Origin: Methylicorpusculum oleiharenae
GTDB taxonomy: Bacteria > Pseudomonadota > Gammaproteobacteria > Methylococcales > Methylomonadaceae
Length of the DNA stretch: 64,000 nt
Direction of reading: 5' to 3'
Assembly: GCF_009828925.2 (NCBI RefSeq)
Contig: NZ_WUTY02000001.1
Span: forward strand, 1,828,492 to 1,892,491
In this document: piece by piece, positions 35,281 to 45,600 of the stretch
Position numbering within the stretch: the first letter of the stretch is position 1
How the letters are laid out: each line of letters starts with the position of its first letter
The notes under the pieces: model-generated
What the model saw: the letters and a program-made list of their open reading frames with translations, nothing else
Told to the model about the DNA's origin: nothing
The model's database searches: none
Program-made: the position numbers and the translations under genes

Positions 35281-36851
35281 ATTCTGTTGAAAAAGTCCCC
35301 TGACATTCGGCTCCCACCGTAGTAAAATACCGCCAACAGCCATTCAATCATGAGGTGACGCCATGATGGGACAACAATCCGGGATTCAGGAGCAGTTGTT
35401 TTTCTGTTTCAGTCTCGAAAACCACATTCCCAAAGATCATCTGCTTCGAGGCATTAATCATTTTCTCGACCTAGGTGATTTTCGTCAGCAATTGGCGGAG
35501 CATTACAGCCCTATCGGTCGGCCATCGATTGCACCCGAACTGATGATCCGCATGTTGATTCTCGGCTATTGTTTTGGCATTCGTTCCGAACGTCGTCTGT
35601 GTGAAGAAGTGCATGTCAACTTGGCTTATCGTTGGTTTTGCAAACTGGATTTAGACGATCCCGTGCCGGATCATTCCACCTTTTCCAAGAATCGCCTGGG
35701 CCGTTTTCGGGACAGTCAGGCTTTTCGGCTAGTGTTTGAAACGGTCCTGAAACGATGCATGGCAGAAGGTCTGGTGCGTGGCGAGGGTTTTGCCACCGAC
35801 GCCAGCATCATCAAAGCCGATGCCCAACGGCAACGTCGAGTTGAAAGTGGTGATGACATTGATTGGGGTGATCCTGACCAAGCCACACTGCCGGTTCGTG
35901 AATATCTCGCGGCACTAGAAGAAACGAATGATCCCAAAGAATCCACTCGGACTCTTTCACTGACTGATCCGTCGGCTACCTGGACGGCCGCACCCGGTGG
36001 TCCAGCATTCTTTGCCTATTCAACCAATTACTTGATCGACTTGGAAGCCGGCATCATCCTCGACGTAGAAGCCTCAGCGGTCAATAAAGCGGCCGAAGTG
36101 GAGGCGACTCGGACCATGATTGATCGGGTAGAAGAGACGTTTGGTTTGAAACCCGAACGTTTGGTGGGTGATACCAACTATGGTTCAGCCGCCATGCTCG
36201 GATGGTTGGTCGATGAAAAAAACATAGAACCGCATGTACCCGTATTTGATAAGTCAGAACGCACCGATGGCACTTTTGGCCGCTCTGACTTTACCTATGA
36301 TGCGGAGAATAATCAGTATATCTATCCAGCGGGTAAGTGTCTGAAACCCGCTTGGCGCAGCAAACAGAAAAACCCTTATCGCTATCGCGCCAGCCAATTG
36401 GATTGCCAAGCCTGTCCGCTCAAAGCGCGGTGTTGTCCTAACATGGCTAATCGTCAAATCGATCGAAGCCCCCACGAATCGGCCCGTGATGTCGCTCGTG
36501 CCATTACCAAAACCGATGCTTATCAGCAGTCACGCAAGGAGCGCAAGAAGGTGGAAATGCTGTTTGCCCATCTCAAGCGCATCTTAAAAATGGACAAGCT
36601 ACGGTTACGAGGCTTCAGTAATGCCAAAGATGAGTTTCTATTGGCGGCGACGGCCCAAAATCTAAGGCGAATGGCCAAGAGGTTGGCAATAAATGAACCA
36701 GTAAACCAATTAATACCCGCATAACGGCAATAGAAGTCGTATTCATGCACCAAAAAGCAAAAAACTCACCTGCCAGCTGCTGAAAAACCACGGCAATCAA
36801 TCAAAACGCCCTTCCGCTTAACTCTCAAAAAACCGACTTTTTCAACAGAAT
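35281..36851 (+). mobile_element. IS1182-family insertion sequence, intact
   Basis: About 1.57 kb with terminal inverted repeats ATTCTGTTGAAAAAGTC (35281-35297) and its exact complement at 36835-36851. The symmetry continues outward as GGCCG/CGGCC, so the target was probably palindromic. The right edge abuts repeat copy 3. Confidence 0.85.
35363..36724 (+). CDS. IS1182-family transposase
   Basis: A 453-residue DDE transposase. N-terminal helix-turn-helix region (SPIGRPSIAPELMIRMLILG, then RSERRLCEEVHVNLAYRWF) precedes the catalytic core with FATDASIIKADAQ (first D), LVGDTNYGS (second D) and KKVEMLFAHLKRILK (E). A CPLKARCCPN cysteine cluster lies before the last block, as is usual in the group. 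The frame is uninterrupted, so the element is probably active. Confidence 0.93.
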   Translation: MMGQQSGIQEQLFFCFSLENHIPKDHLLRGINHFLDLGDFRQQLAEHYSPIGRPSIAPELMIRMLILGYCFGIRSERRLCEEVHVNLAYRWFCKLDLDDPVPDHSTFSKNRLGRFRDSQAFRLVFETVLKRCMAEGLVRGEGFATDASIIKADAQRQRRVESGDDIDWGDPDQATLPVREYLAALEETNDPKESTRTLSLTDPSATWTAAPGGPAFFAYSTNYLIDLEAGIILDVEASAVNKAAEVEATRTMIDRVEETFGLKPERLVGDTNYGSAAMLGWLVDEKNIEPHVPVFDKSERTDGTFGRSDFTYDAENNQYIYPAGKCLKPAWRSKQKNPYRYRASQLDCQACPLKARCCPNMANRQIDRSPHESARDVARAITKTDAYQQSRKERKKVEMLFAHLKRILKMDKLRLRGFSNAKDEFLLAATAQNLRRMAKRLAINEPVNQLIPA

Positions 36852-36954
36852 CGGCCATAACCGGCCGTTGAGGATGCCGGCGAAATTTTCGATACCAAAG
36901 TTGAGCAAATGACAGCTTTTCGGCAAGCAACCTTGAGTCGTCTTTGGCTCGAAC
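36851..36954 (+). repeat. Third copy of the ~105-bp repeat
   Basis: Nearly identical to the copy at 32280-32391: cggccataaccggccgttg, then gaaattttcgatacc, gacagcttttcggcaagcaa and tctttggctcga. It is directly adjacent to the right end of the IS1182 element. Confidence 0.75.
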
Positions 36955-37469
36955 AGGCCATAAGCGGTCAGAGAGAATAAGTTATTGTTTTGGGTATGTA
37001 CGAGCAACTTACTCAAAAGCGGCCACTCACGCATATGATCCAAAGCCTAAACCTCAGTTTGCTCTGAAAGCTCCAGTGGGTCATCCACCTCAATACCCAA
37101 ATTTCGAACTATGCTTTCTAATTTCGTATAGTCGAGTAATAACTGCACCACTCGCAGATTTTTTGTTTTCCGATAGACCAACGTTGCTGTTAATGGCCAA
37201 TAAAACTGAGCCAAAAATGGCCATTAATTTTCCATCATAAGGTTTAAACCAACGGCTTCAGCTGGTTAGCTTTAGCTACAAACCTTTCTGATGCTTAGGT
37301 GAAAAGCTGGTTTAGAAAGCGCTACATTGGCATGAATACGGCTTTTTGTGGATTACAGATTAAGCAAAAGTTGATCAACAAAAGTTGATGTGCAACAGAA
37401 TCTATCCATAATTTTGATGCCTAACGACGCGTCGTTCAGTCGACGCGTATCCGGCTTTCAGTCCGTTAT
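36955..37469. other. Non-coding stretch
   Basis: No supportable gene. The end (about 37425-37465) contains the hairpin ACGCGTCG-TTCAGT-CGACGCGT, which is typical of IS200/IS605 ends and fits the relic next to it. Confidence 0.4.
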
Positions 37470-37690
37470 TCAAACCCACCTGCTTTAGCAGAGGGTTGTT
37501 TAGTGATCTCTCCCGCTTCTTGTTTCCTGATGTAATTTCTAGCCATTTCATTCAAACCTACCGTTATCACAGAGTAACCTCTGGCCTAAAAATTATCATC
37601 TGTGAAATTTTTGGTCCCTCTGAAATTTCTCACTATCGCAATTGCACTTTTCCCTTTTGTAAACTCCATCACGTTACCGTGAAAGTATAT
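37470..37690 (-). pseudogene. IS200/IS605 TnpA C-terminal relic
   Basis: On the minus strand the sequence reads MEFTKGKSAIAIVRNFRG, NFTDDNF, a stop, ARGYSVITVGLNEMARNYIR and KQEAGE, matching the C-terminal part of IS200-type Y1 transposases (the GKSAIxIAR... and FWARGYFVSTVG blocks). An in-frame stop replaces the usual Trp before ARGY. Confidence 0.75.
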
Positions 37691-37693
37691 TAG

Positions 37694-38001
37694 TTGTGTA
37701 AGCGCAATAAATTCGCCCGGCGACATTGCTTTGATGGTGGGGGCGAGTGATCTTTAAACATTATGGATTAGGATACAGATTACTCAGGTGCAATATATGA
37801 ACCTGTTCCACCATCAGGTTCCCTTCCGCTACTTAGCATCCTTTCTGCTTCGCCAGTTTGTGAAAAACTTTATCCAAATGCTTTCGCAAAGAGCCGCAAA
37901 GTTGAAATATCAACACCACATCAACAGCAGATGCTGAAAAATCAACAGTTATGAAGTAATAAAATGTGAATTACTTCAAATAAATCACTAACTTAAGTGT
38001 T
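37694..38001. other. Intergenic region upstream of the surface-system cluster
   Basis: AT-rich, no gene. It would hold enhancer-binding sites for the sigma-54 promoter that follows; I see no clear symmetrical site. Confidence 0.35.
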
Positions 38002-38017
38002 TGGCACTAAAAATGCA
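38002..38017 (+). promoter_or_regulatory. Sigma-54 promoter
   Basis: TGGCAC-TAAAAA-TGCA: GG-N10-GC spacing is exact, with TGGCAC at -24 and TGCA at -12. It is 74 bp ahead of the VPLPA-CTERM gene. PEP-CTERM genes are known sigma-54 targets in several proteobacteria. Confidence 0.7.
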
Positions 38018-38090
38018 AAAGTCAGGATAGAAGGCCTGTGGTTTCAGTCCTCAAAACTTTTTGGCTTACTTAGAAATTAAGGGTGATTTT

Positions 38091-38942
38091 ATGAAAAAAC
38101 TATATCAGTTAGCAGCATTAGCTTCGCTGACGTTGGTCGCAGGTCAGGCATCGGCGACGCTGGTCAACGGTAAGACGTCCGGGCAACCATCATCGGTGGT
38201 GTTAGGTGTAGTCGACCGGGATCAAAACAGCGCGAATTTTGGTTATACGTTTGTTGCCGATACCGGATTGAACTATTCCGACTTTGTTAATGGCAAAGTG
38301 ACTTCCGAGCAAAATTGGGACTTAACAAAAATACCCGCCTTCGCCAGTTTCATAGGCAGTACAAATCTTCAATATTCGATTGTGGGTGCTTACTCGTTAC
38401 AAGCTTCTGGTGCTACACGAAACTTGAATAGAGATGCCGCCACTTTTGGTGATCCTGCCGATACCCAATGGGGTGTAGTGACTTTAAGTCAGTCAGCGGG
38501 TGATTTTAATCTGGGAAAAAACAATCTTATTGAAGCTGCCGGCCAGCAAACCGGATCAACCGGCCGAGTTAATTCATGGATTAATGACATCTTATCTAAG
38601 GGAATTACCACTAACGGTGTCCTTGCACCTGAAGGAACGGATTCTTTCTTCGATCTTTACTTTACTCTAGGTTCAGCTTCTCTTTTTGCAAACCAAATCT
38701 TCAGTCTTGATGAAACTGCGCCGTTCTGGTGGATCAGCGACCCAAATATCGGAACTTCCAATGCGCTACCTAAAATTGCTCAAGAATTGTGGTCGTTTAA
38801 GCTGACCAGTGATTATCAATTGGCTTACGCACCCGCACCTGCTGCAGTGCCTTTGCCAGCCGCCGTCTGGCTTTTCGGAACGGCGCTGGCAGGTTTATTG
38901 GGCTTGGGTCGCCGTAAAGCCGGACTGGCAACAGCCGCCTGA
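38091..38942 (+). CDS. VPLPA-type PEP-CTERM surface protein
   Basis: A 283-residue exported protein. I start it at the ATG at 38091 (AAGGGTG upstream); the in-frame ATG at 38061 is before any ribosome site and spoils the signal peptide. Signal peptide MKKLYQLAALASLTLVAGQASA. Mature part is Ser/Asn/Thr-rich beta protein without cysteines. The C-terminus has the exosortase tripartite signal: VPLPAAVWLFG, a hydrophobic helix, then GRRK. It would be cut and attached to exopolysaccharide or the envelope by an exosortase encoded elsewhere. First gene of the surface cluster. Confidence 0.85.
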   Translation: MKKLYQLAALASLTLVAGQASATLVNGKTSGQPSSVVLGVVDRDQNSANFGYTFVADTGLNYSDFVNGKVTSEQNWDLTKIPAFASFIGSTNLQYSIVGAYSLQASGATRNLNRDAATFGDPADTQWGVVTLSQSAGDFNLGKNNLIEAAGQQTGSTGRVNSWINDILSKGITTNGVLAPEGTDSFFDLYFTLGSASLFANQIFSLDETAPFWWISDPNIGTSNALPKIAQELWSFKLTSDYQLAYAPAPAAVPLPAAVWLFGTALAGLLGLGRRKAGLATAA

Positions 38943-38949
38943 TGTTCCA

Positions 38950-38971
38950 GGAGCGGAGTCAAGTCCGCTCC
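38950..38971 (+). terminator. Hairpin after the VPLPA-CTERM gene
   Basis: GGAGCGGA-GTCAAG-TCCGCTCC, 8-bp perfect stem followed by TTCTTCT. It may partly terminate or stabilise the 5' transcript so that the first gene is made in excess. Confidence 0.6.
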
Positions 38972-39035
38972 TTCTTCTATGAATTTCAGCCGGGCGCAAC
39001 GCTTCCGGTAACACAATCGCAAACGGAGTTTTACT

Positions 39036-40742
39036 ATGAAAACCAGCTTTTCTTTTAACAAGATTGCTACGGCAGTCGCTTTACTGGTGGGCGCCCATTC
39101 TGCGCAAGCCTTGACGCCCTGGACAGACGGTGCGCCGGATATCGTTATCTATACCTCGGGTGGCGCAGCGCAAGACAGAGCCATCGACTTGGCTGTAGAA
39201 AGTGCACTCGTTGAACCTGGAACTTCAGATTGGTTCAGTGACGTGACTTCAGCCACCGGGCAAAGGGGTTCGCGCTGGCGTACTTATTATTTCCGGGGTA
39301 AAAGCACGTTGGGTGCCGGTCTGGCTGGCGCCAAAATCGCGCTGGAGAAACGTTCTTACGGTGCTGCAGGTTACGGGGTTGTGCCGTTGTTGGCCAATAA
39401 CGGCAATGGACTCCCTTTGGAGCATTTGAACATCGTCGGTTTGCCTCAATCAGCGTGGACCTCCGATGGGTCTAAACGCTGGGTTGCCACGATCAATGCC
39501 GGTAATGCAACTACTTATTTGACCAAAGCCACTTCCGATGGCGGATTTTTAGGTGTAGACCCTGAAATTTTGCTGAAACCGGGTACTGAAAATTATCCCG
39601 AACAGGTCAATGAATTCACAACCGGTTCGCCGGAAGCGAATTGGCCGACAAACCTAAGAACCGTTCCAAGATCTGGTGCCAATGGCTTCAATGTCGTTGC
39701 GACCGGGGGGCTCGTTTACGGTATTGGTGTGACTCAAGACTTGTATAAGGTTTTACAGGCAGCTCAGGTAAAAGCCGGTAAATTGCCTGCCGACGTGGTC
39801 ATTGGCCGATACGACGACCGGAGCATTCCCAGTCTGAACAGAGATTTTCTGGGGTCTTTGCTAGCCGGAAAGATCAAGGCTTGGGACCAAGTCAAGATTG
39901 TCGACAAAACCGATGGTAATCAGGTCAAAAGCTTGACCGATCCAGACATCCTTGATGCTGCTGGCGTCGATGCACCTTACAAGGAGCAAGGCACCGGTGA
40001 GGAATTGACCCCTGTTGCGATAGGTCGTCGCAATCGTGGTGCAGCGATTGGTGCGGTTGCCTACGCCAAGCTACTGCACTACCCCGCGCTAAAAAGCACC
40101 AATATTCCGGCACCAACAACCGAAAATGATGCGGATGAAGAAGAGTTTACATTGCCCATTGCTAAATCACCCGGGGGCGTCAACGGCACCATCGCCTTGC
40201 TGACTGACTGGCAAAACGGTACCAATAATACCGGTTTTAACAACGTTCCGGACGGTGCAGGCTTTGCCAAACGCTGGGGCTTTGCAGTCAACAGTGGCGA
40301 CCGTAACGCCGGTGTGACGGCTAATGGAACCGGTGGCGAGCCTTGGCGTTATATCAAGATCGACGGATATGCGCCGACGTTGGCGAACGTGGCTTCAGGC
40401 TCTTATCCGTATTGGGCGGAAGGCGTGGTCTTGTACCGCAACTTCAAACCGTCTGATGCCCAATGGAGTTTGAAAACACGGGTATTGAAAGCCTTTGCCG
40501 ACGATTTGGGTAGCCCAACCATTGCTGCTGCCGCCAATGCCAACGCGAACCTGGCTTTCGGCCGTTCCGGCATCTTTGCCACAACCCGTGATCCGCGCGG
40601 CTTTACTTCTAGCATCCCCTTCAATGACAACAACCCTGTCGTGCCGTTTACACACAATAACGCCGGCATAACCAGTTTGGAAATCGTACCGGTCGTTGAT
40701 GAAAATGCGAACGATGGTTTTGTCAATGTCGAGTTGAGATAA
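39036..40742 (+). CDS. Secreted PstS-like (periplasmic-binding-fold) protein
   Basis: A 568-residue exported protein; signal peptide about residues 1-25 (VALLVGAHSAQALTPW). Several stretches recall PstS-type binding proteins: DIVIYTSGGAAQDRAIDLAV at the N-terminus, FLGSLLAGKIKAWDQVKI (compare PstS IFLGKITNWND) and IGAVAYAKLL. It is longer than PstS, has long Asn/Gly-rich inserts and no ABC permease beside it. It could bind an anion or small ligand, or serve a structural role. CGGAG lies 7 bp before the ATG. Lies between the CTERM gene and the exporter. Confidence 0.6.
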   Translation: MKTSFSFNKIATAVALLVGAHSAQALTPWTDGAPDIVIYTSGGAAQDRAIDLAVESALVEPGTSDWFSDVTSATGQRGSRWRTYYFRGKSTLGAGLAGAKIALEKRSYGAAGYGVVPLLANNGNGLPLEHLNIVGLPQSAWTSDGSKRWVATINAGNATTYLTKATSDGGFLGVDPEILLKPGTENYPEQVNEFTTGSPEANWPTNLRTVPRSGANGFNVVATGGLVYGIGVTQDLYKVLQAAQVKAGKLPADVVIGRYDDRSIPSLNRDFLGSLLAGKIKAWDQVKIVDKTDGNQVKSLTDPDILDAAGVDAPYKEQGTGEELTPVAIGRRNRGAAIGAVAYAKLLHYPALKSTNIPAPTTENDADEEEFTLPIAKSPGGVNGTIALLTDWQNGTNNTGFNNVPDGAGFAKRWGFAVNSGDRNAGVTANGTGGEPWRYIKIDGYAPTLANVASGSYPYWAEGVVLYRNFKPSDAQWSLKTRVLKAFADDLGSPTIAAAANANANLAFGRSGIFATTRDPRGFTSSIPFNDNNPVVPFTHNNAGITSLEIVPVVDENANDGFVNVELR

Positions 40743-40913
40743 GCAAGATGCCAGGGTCTCTTTCATCTCGCAGAGTGACATTGCAATCATTTGACGAGTC
40801 GATGCTGATGAACATGAAAGGATACCGGAGTAAACAATGAACTAGGGAAATTACTTTAATCATGGATGTGTCGGGTGTTTGTGTATAAGCAATTATCCGG
40901 CAAAAAAAAGTTG

Positions 40914-40943
40914 AAATCCCGGTGGTTTAACCCTCCGGGATTT
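40914..40943 (+). terminator. Hairpin in the exporter leader
   Basis: AAATCCCGG-N12-CCGGGATTT, 9-bp perfect stem, between the PstS-like gene and the exporter start at 40992. No strong T run follows, so it could be a weak terminator or RNA-stability element. It also argues against starting the exporter at 40866. Confidence 0.5.
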
Positions 40944-40991
40944 CGGCATTTTACGAACTATCAAATTTTATTTTGGAATGACAAACAATCG

Positions 40992-42611
40992 ATGAATCGA
41001 TTCGTGCCCGCAGTTTTGATAATGAGTAGCTTTGTTTTGAGCACCGCCCCCGTATTTTCACAGGAGCCTGATTCGAATCAAGAAGATGCCTCCAACCCGC
41101 CGACGAGTGAGGAAGCTTTCGACTTGATGGTACTGCAGGTCGACGGAAATACAGTACTGGATCAACAAGTGATAGAAAAAACCGTTTACCCCTTTCTTGG
41201 ACCCGGTAAGTCAATAGACGATGTCGAAAAAGCGCGTCAGACACTGGAAGAAAAATACCGCGAACAGGGATATCCGACTGCGCTGGTTGAAATTCCGGAA
41301 CAGGATGTCGTAGACGGCTTGGTCCGTCTCAACGTCGTCGAAGGTTCGATCGAGCGCTTGAAAATAACCGGCTCGCGTTATTACTCCTTGGGCAGTATTC
41401 GCGAAAAAGTACCCTCGTTGACCAAAGGGCAGGTGCCGTATATGCCAGCCGTGCAAGAACAGATTAGCGCATTGAGTGAGGAATCGGCTGACCGAAAAGT
41501 AACGCCGATCTTCCGGGCGGGATCAACACCTGGAAAAACCGAGGTTGAATTGCGTATCGATGATGAACTGCCGTTACACGGCAGCGTCGAGCTCAACATC
41601 AACAATCCGGAGAGTACGACCCGGCCTCGGGTGATCGGATCGATACGGTATGACAACTTATGGCAGAAATTTCACAGTGCCTCGCTGCAGTATCAGGTCT
41701 CACCGGAAAATCCGGACGAAGTCGATGTATGGTCAGGAACTTATGTCATGCCCACTGGTTTGTTTGATACCCGTTTGGCTTTCTACGGCGTCGGCATCAG
41801 TTCCAATACCGAGTTGGGTGCTTCTCTGGGCGGCCTGTCGGTAATCGGCACCGGGACGATCTTTGGTGCAAGGCTGGTCAAACCGCTGGCAACCATGGAC
41901 ACCTATCATCACAGCGTTACTTTGGGGTTCGACCACAAAAGCTTCGATCAAGGCGTGACGGCTCAGGGACAAGACCTGGATTCAACGCCAATTACTTATG
42001 CCCCGTTTCAAGTCGGGTATGACGGCAGTTGGCGGGGTGACGCCTATCTGACTACGCTGAATACGGCGCTCAACTTTTCTATCCGAGGCCTGGGCAACGA
42101 GCAAGAGGAGTTTGAGAATCGGCGTTTCAAGGCCCAGTCCAATTACACTTACTTGACGACTACTGTCAGACACTTGCACGAACTACCCAAGGATTTCAGA
42201 TTTGCAGGCCGCCTTGCAGGGCAAAAAGCCGATTCACCTCTGATCAGTAACGAGCAATTTTCAGCGGGGGGGCAGCAAAGCGTGAGAGGTTACTATCAAA
42301 CTCAGCAGTTGGGTGATGATGGTTTTAATTTATCGATTGAGTTTCAAACGCCGATTCTGAAACAAGAGGACTGGGACTTTGTACAAAATTTAAGGGCCCA
42401 TATATTTTTTGATTATGCCTATTTATGGATTCAGAGCCCGTTGCCTCTCAATCCTACACATTACAAGTTGGCCGGGAGTGGCGCAGGTTTCAGGATGCAG
42501 TTGTTCAAGCATTTCGTAGGGGAATTTGATTGGGCATATCCCTGGTACCAACAGAGTACGGTCGATGTAGGCAATCAACGTGTCGATTTTCGGCTTGCTT
42601 ACGAGTTCTAG
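40992..42611 (+). CDS. Two-partner secretion exporter (FhaC/ShlB/TpsB family)
   Basis: A 539-residue outer-membrane transporter; start at the ATG at 40992, giving a signal peptide MNRFVPAVLIMSSFVLSTAP...VFS. Two POTRA domains follow (about residues 50-200; FDLMVLQVDGNTVLDQQVIE, then YREQGYPTALVEIPEQDV and RLKITGSRYYSLGSI). The remaining ~330 residues form the 16-strand barrel with the L6 motif QQSVRGYYQTQQLGDDG, the VRGY lid conserved in all TpsB proteins, and a C-terminal aromatic strand RVDFRLAYEF. It exports the exoprotein encoded 34 bp downstream. Confidence 0.95.
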   Translation: MNRFVPAVLIMSSFVLSTAPVFSQEPDSNQEDASNPPTSEEAFDLMVLQVDGNTVLDQQVIEKTVYPFLGPGKSIDDVEKARQTLEEKYREQGYPTALVEIPEQDVVDGLVRLNVVEGSIERLKITGSRYYSLGSIREKVPSLTKGQVPYMPAVQEQISALSEESADRKVTPIFRAGSTPGKTEVELRIDDELPLHGSVELNINNPESTTRPRVIGSIRYDNLWQKFHSASLQYQVSPENPDEVDVWSGTYVMPTGLFDTRLAFYGVGISSNTELGASLGGLSVIGTGTIFGARLVKPLATMDTYHHSVTLGFDHKSFDQGVTAQGQDLDSTPITYAPFQVGYDGSWRGDAYLTTLNTALNFSIRGLGNEQEEFENRRFKAQSNYTYLTTTVRHLHELPKDFRFAGRLAGQKADSPLISNEQFSAGGQQSVRGYYQTQQLGDDGFNLSIEFQTPILKQEDWDFVQNLRAHIFFDYAYLWIQSPLPLNPTHYKLAGSGAGFRMQLFKHFVGEFDWAYPWYQQSTVDVGNQRVDFRLAYEF

Positions 42612-42645
42612 TTTTAGCGGATTTCGATTCTGCAAGAGGTTCACC

Positions 42646-45600
42646 ATGACAAACAACCTGTTATTCATTCCTTTTTTACCGGTTAGCCGTCCCAAGCCGC
42701 TGGCTTCAGCAGTACGTGCCTTGATAGCCGGTGGACTGGTGCTGGGAGTTGGCTTGGATGAGGTTCGTGCAGAACTGCCTATCCCTTTGAATGTTTCGGC
42801 CCTAGCCTCGCAGGGACAAGCGGCAGCGCAGGTCAATGGTAATACTATGACCATTAAACAAAGCACAGACCGGGCAACCCTGCAGTGGCAAAGTTTCAAT
42901 ATCGGCGCGCAAAATAGTGTGCATTTTGATCAACCGTCGGCATCTTCGATTGCACTGAACAATATTCACCAGGCCGACCCCAGCCGGATCATGGGATCTC
43001 TAAGTGCCAACGGACAGATCTATCTGGTCAATCAAAACGGTTTCGTCTTCGGCAGAAATTCCCAAATCAATGTTAATTCGTTGGTTGCCACGACATTGGG
43101 TATCACCGATGAAACTTTTGAACGGGGCATCACTAAAGTCTTCGATATCAATAATGCCGCAGCTTTGGAACGCAACAACGGGGAACTTTATTTAAGAAAT
43201 GATCAGGGGCAGTTTGTGCTTGATCAGAACGGGGAAAAGGTCAAAATTCAGATTTTTATCGAAGCGGGTGCGCAAATCAAAACCAACGCGCCCGGTGGAC
43301 GGGTCATCATTGCCGCGCCGGTCGTGACGAATGCCGGCACTGTTGAAACTCACGACGGACAAACCTTGTTGGTTGGCGCTCAGGATAAAGTTTATTTGCA
43401 GGAAGCGGGTGCCGATTCGGATGTCCGCGGCTTGGTGGTCGAGGTCGGTAAAGGCGGTAAAGTCGATAATATCGGCAAGGTCATTGCCGAACGCGGTAAT
43501 GTCAGCCTCATCGGTTTTGCCGTCAATCAACAAGGTATCGCATCTGCAACGACCTCGGTCCGATTAAACGGCACAGTCAGATTATTGGCTCGCGAAGGCA
43601 TACGAGATCCGATCGCTACCGGCGGTCGACTGTTGGGTAATACGACCAAACGCAACACCGACTTGGGTGATGGTTTGGGAACCAGTGCAACGGTCAATCT
43701 TGCCGAGAACAGCCTAACCAGTGTCAATTTGGATGCCGACAAATCGGCTACCGCTATCGATGCACAACCCCAACTCAAATCCAGAATAGAAATCAGCGGG
43801 CATAAGGTAATTTTACGGCAAGACTCGACGGTACAAGCACAATCGGGAACGGTCGATATCGCGGCACTGGACAATTTGGCTGATCCGACGATTCGCGGCG
43901 ATGCCAGAATCTACATGGAGAAAGGCAGCAAGATAGATGTGTCCGGCGTCAAGAATGTCAGCAAGGCAATGGAAAGCAATGTTGTCGAGGTGGAACTGCG
44001 CAAAAACGAATTACGTGATGCACCGCTACAGCGTGATGGCGTGTTGTTTGCCGAAAAGGTCAAGGTCGATCTGCGTGACGCCAATCTGGTTTATGACCCT
44101 GATAGCGGTGAGTTGATCAGTGCAACGATACCGGTTGCTGACATCAAAGGCGCAGTCGACAGGATTGCCCGCAACATAGACGAAAGAAGCACAGATGGGG
44201 GTACCATCAATCTGACTTCCAGCGGCGATGTGGTGACTCGCCCAGGGAGCTTGCTGGACTTTTCGGGTGGGTCGGTTGCTTACCGGGATGGCTTTGTCGA
44301 AACGACCAAACTGGTTTCCGACGGACTCATTTTTGATATTTCAAAGGCCGATCCGAATCGTCGATACGACAGCATACTCGGTCAGTTCGTCAAGATTTAT
44401 CCGAAGTGGGGCATAACCGAGCGTTGGTCAATTAATGGCTTGTCGCTCAAACGCTTCGAAAAAGGTTATGTCGAAGGTAAAGATGCTGGTCAATTGCGAA
44501 TCACTGCCTATGAAAGTTTGCTGGACGGTGCGTTGAATGGTCAAACGATTATGGGTCCTTTACAGAGAACCCCCGATCAGAGAGCGTTGGGCAGTTTGTT
44601 TACGCTCAACCTCAGTAATGGTAATGTCTTCGGTAGGCAAAACATTGTTTTCAATCATCTTGCTGCGATCAACTCATTGGATGCTGACGATGCCTTTCCT
44701 CGAAACAACGATGGGTCGGGTGAGTCGGCGACTTTGAATCTTGCGGCTGATTTATTCAAAAACGCAGGCATTCATCGCGTTGATATCACCACTAACGGTT
44801 CAGTTCGAATAGTTGAGGGTGCGCGGATTGAGTTGCCGGTAGATGGCAGTCTACATTTGGCCGCCTCAGGATTCGACCTGCAAGGCTCGATCATCTCACC
44901 GTCCGGCGAGGTCAGACTGCATCCGACTGTCATTGATGAAATCAATTCACCCAGTTCAATTGTATTGGGTGCCAATGCCGTCATCGATGTCAGCGGCCAG
45001 TGGGTCAACGATTTGTTGGCCGTCAGTCAAGGCCGGGCATTGGGCGTGGTATCCGTGGCTGGCGGCACGGTGTCCTTAGTTGCTGAACAAGGCGATCTGC
45101 ACTTGTCAAGTGGGAGTCGCATCGATGTCAGCGGCGGGGCCTGGCTTAAAAATAAAGCAAAGGTCGAGGCAGGCCATGGCGGTGCCATCGAATTGGTAGC
45201 CGCTACCACGTTATCCGGCGGAGCCGCTGCGAATCTGATTTTGGACGGCGAGTTGTCCGGTTGGGCGCTCTATCACGGCGGCAGTCTCAGCTTGAGCGCC
45301 AACGAGGTTGTGATTGGTTCGGCAATTGATGCACCGGTTCGGCCTGTTTCCGCATATCAACCGTTGATTCTGTCGCCTGAATTCTTCCAGCAAGGAGGAT
45401 TTTCCGATTACAGCGTGACGGCAAATCTATACGGCTTGAAAGTAGCTGACAACGTTCAATTAAAGCCTGTTCAAAAGAACTTACAGTTGGATTCGGAAGC
45501 CTTTTTACAACACACTGGCGCTGATTTGAAAAGCTTTGCAGCCAAAGTCACGTTGCCCGAACAGTTTCGCTCACCGACTCATTTGACGCTGTCCCTGGCG

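Noticed and set aside
13106-36851. Composite transposon between the two intact insertion sequences
   Set aside because: The two elements belong to different families with different ends, so they cannot move the DNA between them together.
40866-40991. Earlier start for the exporter
   Set aside because: It includes a 9-bp-stem hairpin and a basic stretch before the signal peptide; the ATG at 40992 gives a normal signal peptide.
42580-42645. Earlier start for the exoprotein
   Set aside because: It overlaps the exporter gene, has no ribosome site and destroys the signal region; the ATG at 42646 has AAGAGG.
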